From Candidatus Bathyarchaeota archaeon ex4484_135 (lineage in GTDB: Archaea > Thermoproteota > Bathyarchaeia > EX4484-135), in NCBI GenBank assembly GCA_002255025.1, contig NJEJ01000062.1, forward strand, positions 1 to 6,330: a DNA stretch of 6,330 nt, written 5' to 3'. Positions 4,471 to 6,330 of this stretch are shown here, one piece after another. A model generated the notes under the pieces. The model did no database searches. It was not told where the DNA came from and was given only the letters and a program-made list of their open reading frames with translations. The translations under genes and the position numbers were made by a program. Every line of letters starts with the position of its first letter. The first letter of the stretch is position 1.

Positions 4471-5493
4471 TTAAATACCCTCGGCCACGCCCCGGCCCCT
4501 AAAGGCTAACCTGATGGCCTCCTCCATGAGCTCCTTTAGCCCGTCCCCCCTGAGAGCACTTATGACGTGGGCCCCCTGGCCCAGGGCCTCTTTAACGGTG
4601 CTCACCTGCTCCTCGGTAGCTATATCTGCCTTGTTTATGGCTAATATCATGGGCACGCCCGGGAAGCTGGACTTTACCTCCTCGAGGAGCCTGAGCTGGC
4701 TCTCAAGTGGGAAGCCGCAGGTTGGAGTGGGGTCCACTAGGAAGATTATGACGTCAGCAAGGTGCTTGAGGGCCAAGATGGCCTGGAGTTCTATGCGGTT
4801 CCGCTCGCTCAAAGGCCTGTCGAGCAGCCCGGGCGTATCTATTATCTGGATTCGGCCGTGAGGCGTATCCCTATGGCCCAACACTATGCTCTTCGTCGTG
4901 AAGGGGTAGCTGGCCACGTCCGGCTTGGCGGTCGAGACCGCCTTCACGAGCGAGCTCTTCCCGACATTCGTGTAGCCAGCCACGACTATGGTGGGCACCT
5001 CCGGGTCTATCGAGGGCAGCTTAGCCAGCTTAGGCACGGCGTCCCTGAGGAAATCCAGGTACTTCGATATCCTCTTGACCACGGAGGCCATGCGGCCGTA
5101 GGCCTCACGCCTCAGCCTCCCGGCCTCAGATATGGTAGTAGCCTTCCTGAGCTCTAGAAGGTAGGTCCTGCGTAGCTTCTCTATTATCTTCGATGCCTTC
5201 ATCAAGGCCCCCAGGGCCTTCTTCAGCTCGTCGACTCCCACGAGCACGTCTGCGAGCTCTCGGTAGAAAGGGTGTATCCGGTCCAGGTCCGGGAACCTAG
5301 AGACTATGCTCCTCAGTCTCCCGGCTAGGACGGAGCCGGCTATTCTTATCCTGTCCCTCTCCTTGGCCTTCACACGTGTTTCAACCGGTCCCTTCGGGAC
5401 CTTAACGGCTCTTCTAGAGGCCCTGCCGAAGGCTATGTCTATTAGCTCGCCAGCAGAGGGCACGTAGCCCACGCCCGAGAACGGCTGGGACAT
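4471..5493 (-). CDS. NOG1-like GTPase (ribosome biogenesis)
   Basis: Residues 1-165 form a helical N-terminal domain as in NOG1, a GTPase of the Obg/NOG group that helps assemble the large ribosomal subunit. The G domain follows: G1 GYTNVGKSS at 173-181, G2 SYPFTTK at 195-201, G3 DTPG at 219-222, G4 NKAD at 287-290, and G5 SAL at 312-314. At 340 residues it has the archaeal length and lacks the long eukaryotic C-terminal extension. Asn-Val-Gly-Lys-Ser in G1 and the conserved PFTT switch I agree with NOG1 and the related DRG and Obg families. ATG at 5493 is supported by a TATA-like element about 35 bases upstream and a weak GGTG site. It points away from tRNA-Asp and aIF1A, head to head, in a translation-related neighbourhood. 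Family assignment is firm; the precise step in ribosome assembly is inferred from eukaryotic NOG1. Confidence 0.9.
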   Translation of the reverse strand: MSQPFSGVGYVPSAGELIDIAFGRASRRAVKVPKGPVETRVKAKERDRIRIAGSVLAGRLRSIVSRFPDLDRIHPFYRELADVLVGVDELKKALGALMKASKIIEKLRRTYLLELRKATTISEAGRLRREAYGRMASVVKRISKYLDFLRDAVPKLAKLPSIDPEVPTIVVAGYTNVGKSSLVKAVSTAKPDVASYPFTTKSIVLGHRDTPHGRIQIIDTPGLLDRPLSERNRIELQAILALKHLADVIIFLVDPTPTCGFPLESQLRLLEEVKSSFPGVPMILAINKADIATEEQVSTVKEALGQGAHVISALRGDGLKELMEEAIRLAFRGRGVAEGI

Positions 5494-5523
5494 CAGGGCA
5501 CCAAGAAGCCCGGGCGGACCGGG

Positions 5524-5534
5524 TTCATAAAGGC
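5524..5534 (-). promoter_or_regulatory. TATA box of the NOG1-like GTPase gene
   Basis: On the minus strand CCTTTATGAA is centred about 36 bases before the ATG at 5493, predicting a start near 5503 and a leader of about 10 bases. Confidence 0.45.
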
Positions 5535-5558
5535 TGAACCGGCACCCACATCCGATAA

Positions 5559-5570
5559 TGCTTATAAGAG
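5559..5570 (+). promoter_or_regulatory. TATA box of tRNA-Asp
   Basis: TGCTTATAAGAG is centred about 33 bases before the tRNA at 5598, predicting a start near 5590 and a short 5' leader removed by RNase P. It is probably also the promoter for aIF1A and RIO1. Confidence 0.55.
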
Positions 5571-5597
5571 GGCCCCTTTCCTAAGGCCCGAGGGAGT

Positions 5598-5675
5598 GCC
5601 CCGGTAGTTCAGCCCGGTCTAGAATGTGCGGCTGTCGCCCGCACGACCCGGGTTCAAATCCCGGCCGGGGCGCCA
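5598..5675 (+). tRNA. tRNA-Asp (anticodon GTC), CCA encoded
   Basis: The acceptor GCCCCGG (5598-5604) pairs with CCGGGGC (5665-5671). The D stem is GTTC/GAAT with one G-U pair and an AGCCCGGTCTA loop. The anticodon stem TGCGG/CCGCA carries loop CTGTCGC, giving anticodon GTC at 5634-5636. The T stem CCGGG/CCCGG carries loop TTCAAAT. The discriminator is G5672, as expected for Asp, followed by CCA at 5673-5675. No intron is present. Confidence 0.97.
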
Positions 5676-5741
5676 GCTCACGTCTAGGCATCTGCCTCCC
5701 ACGTAATCCTTAATTAGTCCCTCGGGAAGGGAGGTGTCGGT

Positions 5742-6047
5742 ATGGGCAAGAGGAAGATAATAAGCGAGGAAGAGCTGGAGAACATGATGGAGCCCGGACC
5801 CGGCGACGTCTACGGCGTGGTAGTGAAGCTGCTCGGTTACGACAGGGCCTTAGTAAAGTGCCAGGATGGCCACGAGCGTTTGTGCCGTATAAGGGGGAAG
5901 CTGAAGAGGCGTATCTGGATTAGGCCCGGCGATGTGGTGCTGGTATCGCCCTGGGACTTCCAACGTGATAAGCGTGGAGATATAATATGGCGTTATACGA
6001 AGAACCAAGCAGAGTGGCTCAGGCGTGAAGGCAAGCTGACGATATGA
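5742..6047 (+). CDS. eif1A: archaeal translation initiation factor 1A (aIF1A)
   Basis: aIF1A binds the A site of the 30S subunit and helps scanning-independent start selection with aIF1 and aIF2. The protein (101 aa) has the family length. The OB fold covers residues about 20-85: GDVYGVVVKLLGYDRALVKC, then CRIRGKLKRRIWIRPGD (48-64), the most conserved part and rRNA-binding, and VSPWDF (68-73) with DIIWRYT (80-86). The tail AEWLRREGKL is also typical. ATG at 5742 follows GGAGGTG by 5 bases. It lies 66 bases after tRNA-Asp. A CCTTAATTAG sequence at 5708 is too close to be its promoter because the transcript would lose the ribosome-binding site, so cotranscription with the tRNA is likely. The RIO1 gene follows 19 bases downstream, a common archaeal gene pair. 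Confidence 0.96.
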   Translation: MGKRKIISEEELENMMEPGPGDVYGVVVKLLGYDRALVKCQDGHERLCRIRGKLKRRIWIRPGDVVLVSPWDFQRDKRGDIIWRYTKNQAEWLRREGKLTI

Positions 6048-6054
6048 GGATGCC

Positions 6055-6060
6055 AGGTGA
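6055..6060 (+). promoter_or_regulatory. Shine-Dalgarno site deciding the TTG start of the RIO1 gene
   Basis: AGGTGA lies exactly 6 bases before TTG at 6067. No ATG or GTG in the same frame is found between the aIF1A stop and this TTG. Confidence 0.65.
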
Positions 6061-6066
6061 GCTCCT

Positions 6067-6330
6067 TTGTCCCGCAAGCTAGCCGAGAAGATATCGAGGC
6101 GTGAGGCCCTCTACGAGATAAGGCAGAGGATGAAGTTCAAGCGTAGCGAGGACTTCGAGGCCTTCGAGGAGGTATTTGACCGGGCAACCCTCATGAGCGT
6201 CTACAAGCTCATGGTGAAGGGGACGGTAGGCGAGATATACGGGTGCATAAAGGCCGGGAAGGAGTGCCGGCTCTTCTGGGGCAAGATGCCGGACGGCCGT
6301 GAGATAGCCATAAAGATATACCTGACCTCC
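6067..6330 (+). CDS. rio1: RIO1-type serine/threonine kinase, N-terminal part, runs off the right edge
   Basis: RIO1 is an atypical kinase/ATPase that acts in late maturation of the small ribosomal subunit. The 88 codons present carry the RIO1-specific N-terminal helix VFDRATLMSVYKLMVKGTV (residues 36-54). Next comes EIYGCIKAGKECRLFWG (56-72), the RIO flexible ATP loop with the GKE signature at 64-66, then REIAIKIYLTS (78-88), where K83 is the phosphate-binding lysine. Position 67, often Ala in GKEA, is Cys here. The catalytic HxD-like and DFG-like parts lie beyond the window. The TTG start is set by AGGTGA 6 bases upstream. It is 19 bases after aIF1A on the same strand and almost surely in one operon with it, an arrangement known from many archaea. 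Confidence 0.93.
   Translation, partial: MSRKLAEKISRREALYEIRQRMKFKRSEDFEAFEEVFDRATLMSVYKLMVKGTVGEIYGCIKAGKECRLFWGKMPDGREIAIKIYLTS

Noticed and set aside
5708..5717. CCTTAATTAG as promoter of aIF1A
   Set aside because: The predicted start would fall at about 5738, after the GGAGGTG ribosome-binding site that clearly belongs to the gene.
5850..6077. Minus-strand open frame opposite aIF1A
   Set aside because: It is antisense to a confident aIF1A gene and shows no family motif.

Overview
The window is archaeal DNA, most likely from a hyperthermophilic member of the Thermoproteota (Crenarchaeota-like). The evidence is an archaeal translation factor aIF1A next to a RIO1 kinase, archaeal NMN adenylyltransferase and NOG1-type GTPase genes, two tRNA genes with encoded CCA, TATA boxes about 25 bases before inferred transcript starts, and a CRISPR repeat ending in the ATTGAAAG handle. 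Shine-Dalgarno sites of the GAGGTGA kind lie about 6 bases before TTG or ATG starts. A stand-alone inositol-1-phosphate cytidylyltransferase-like gene, from the pathway to the heat solute di-myo-inositol phosphate, fits a high growth temperature. The species cannot be named from this sequence.

Left part (1-1800, minus strand): one long gene that runs off the left edge. It encodes a winged-helix DNA-binding domain fused to an ATP-cone and an anaerobic ribonucleotide reductase (NrdD)-like body. The reading frame breaks near position 650 and NrdD-like sequence continues in another frame to position 1. The segment that holds the catalytic cysteine in NrdD enzymes seems to be missing, so this looks like a nucleotide-sensing regulator rather than an enzyme. 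About 220 bases of promoter DNA follow, between this gene and a divergent tRNA-Pro(TGG).

Middle part (2025-3728): tRNA-Pro, a small unrecognised protein starting 19 bases after the tRNA CCA, and the cytidylyltransferase-like gene, all on plus. The last converges on nadM (minus), and their 3' ends overlap by 8 bases.

CRISPR part (3783-4470): five identical 26-base repeats and four spacers of 39-42 bases, with no cas gene in the window. The repeat orientation says the array is transcribed leftward, towards nadM, from a leader on its right. That leader side is full of structure: tandem and inverted copies of a TATAAGG-based motif, two strong hairpins, a 24-base perfect palindrome and a roughly 19-base motif present twice. 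No protein-coding gene is evident in 4074-4470.

Right part (4471-6330): a NOG1-like GTPase on minus, then divergently tRNA-Asp(GTC), aIF1A and the first 88 codons of RIO1 kinase on plus. This is a typical archaeal translation and ribosome-biogenesis cluster.
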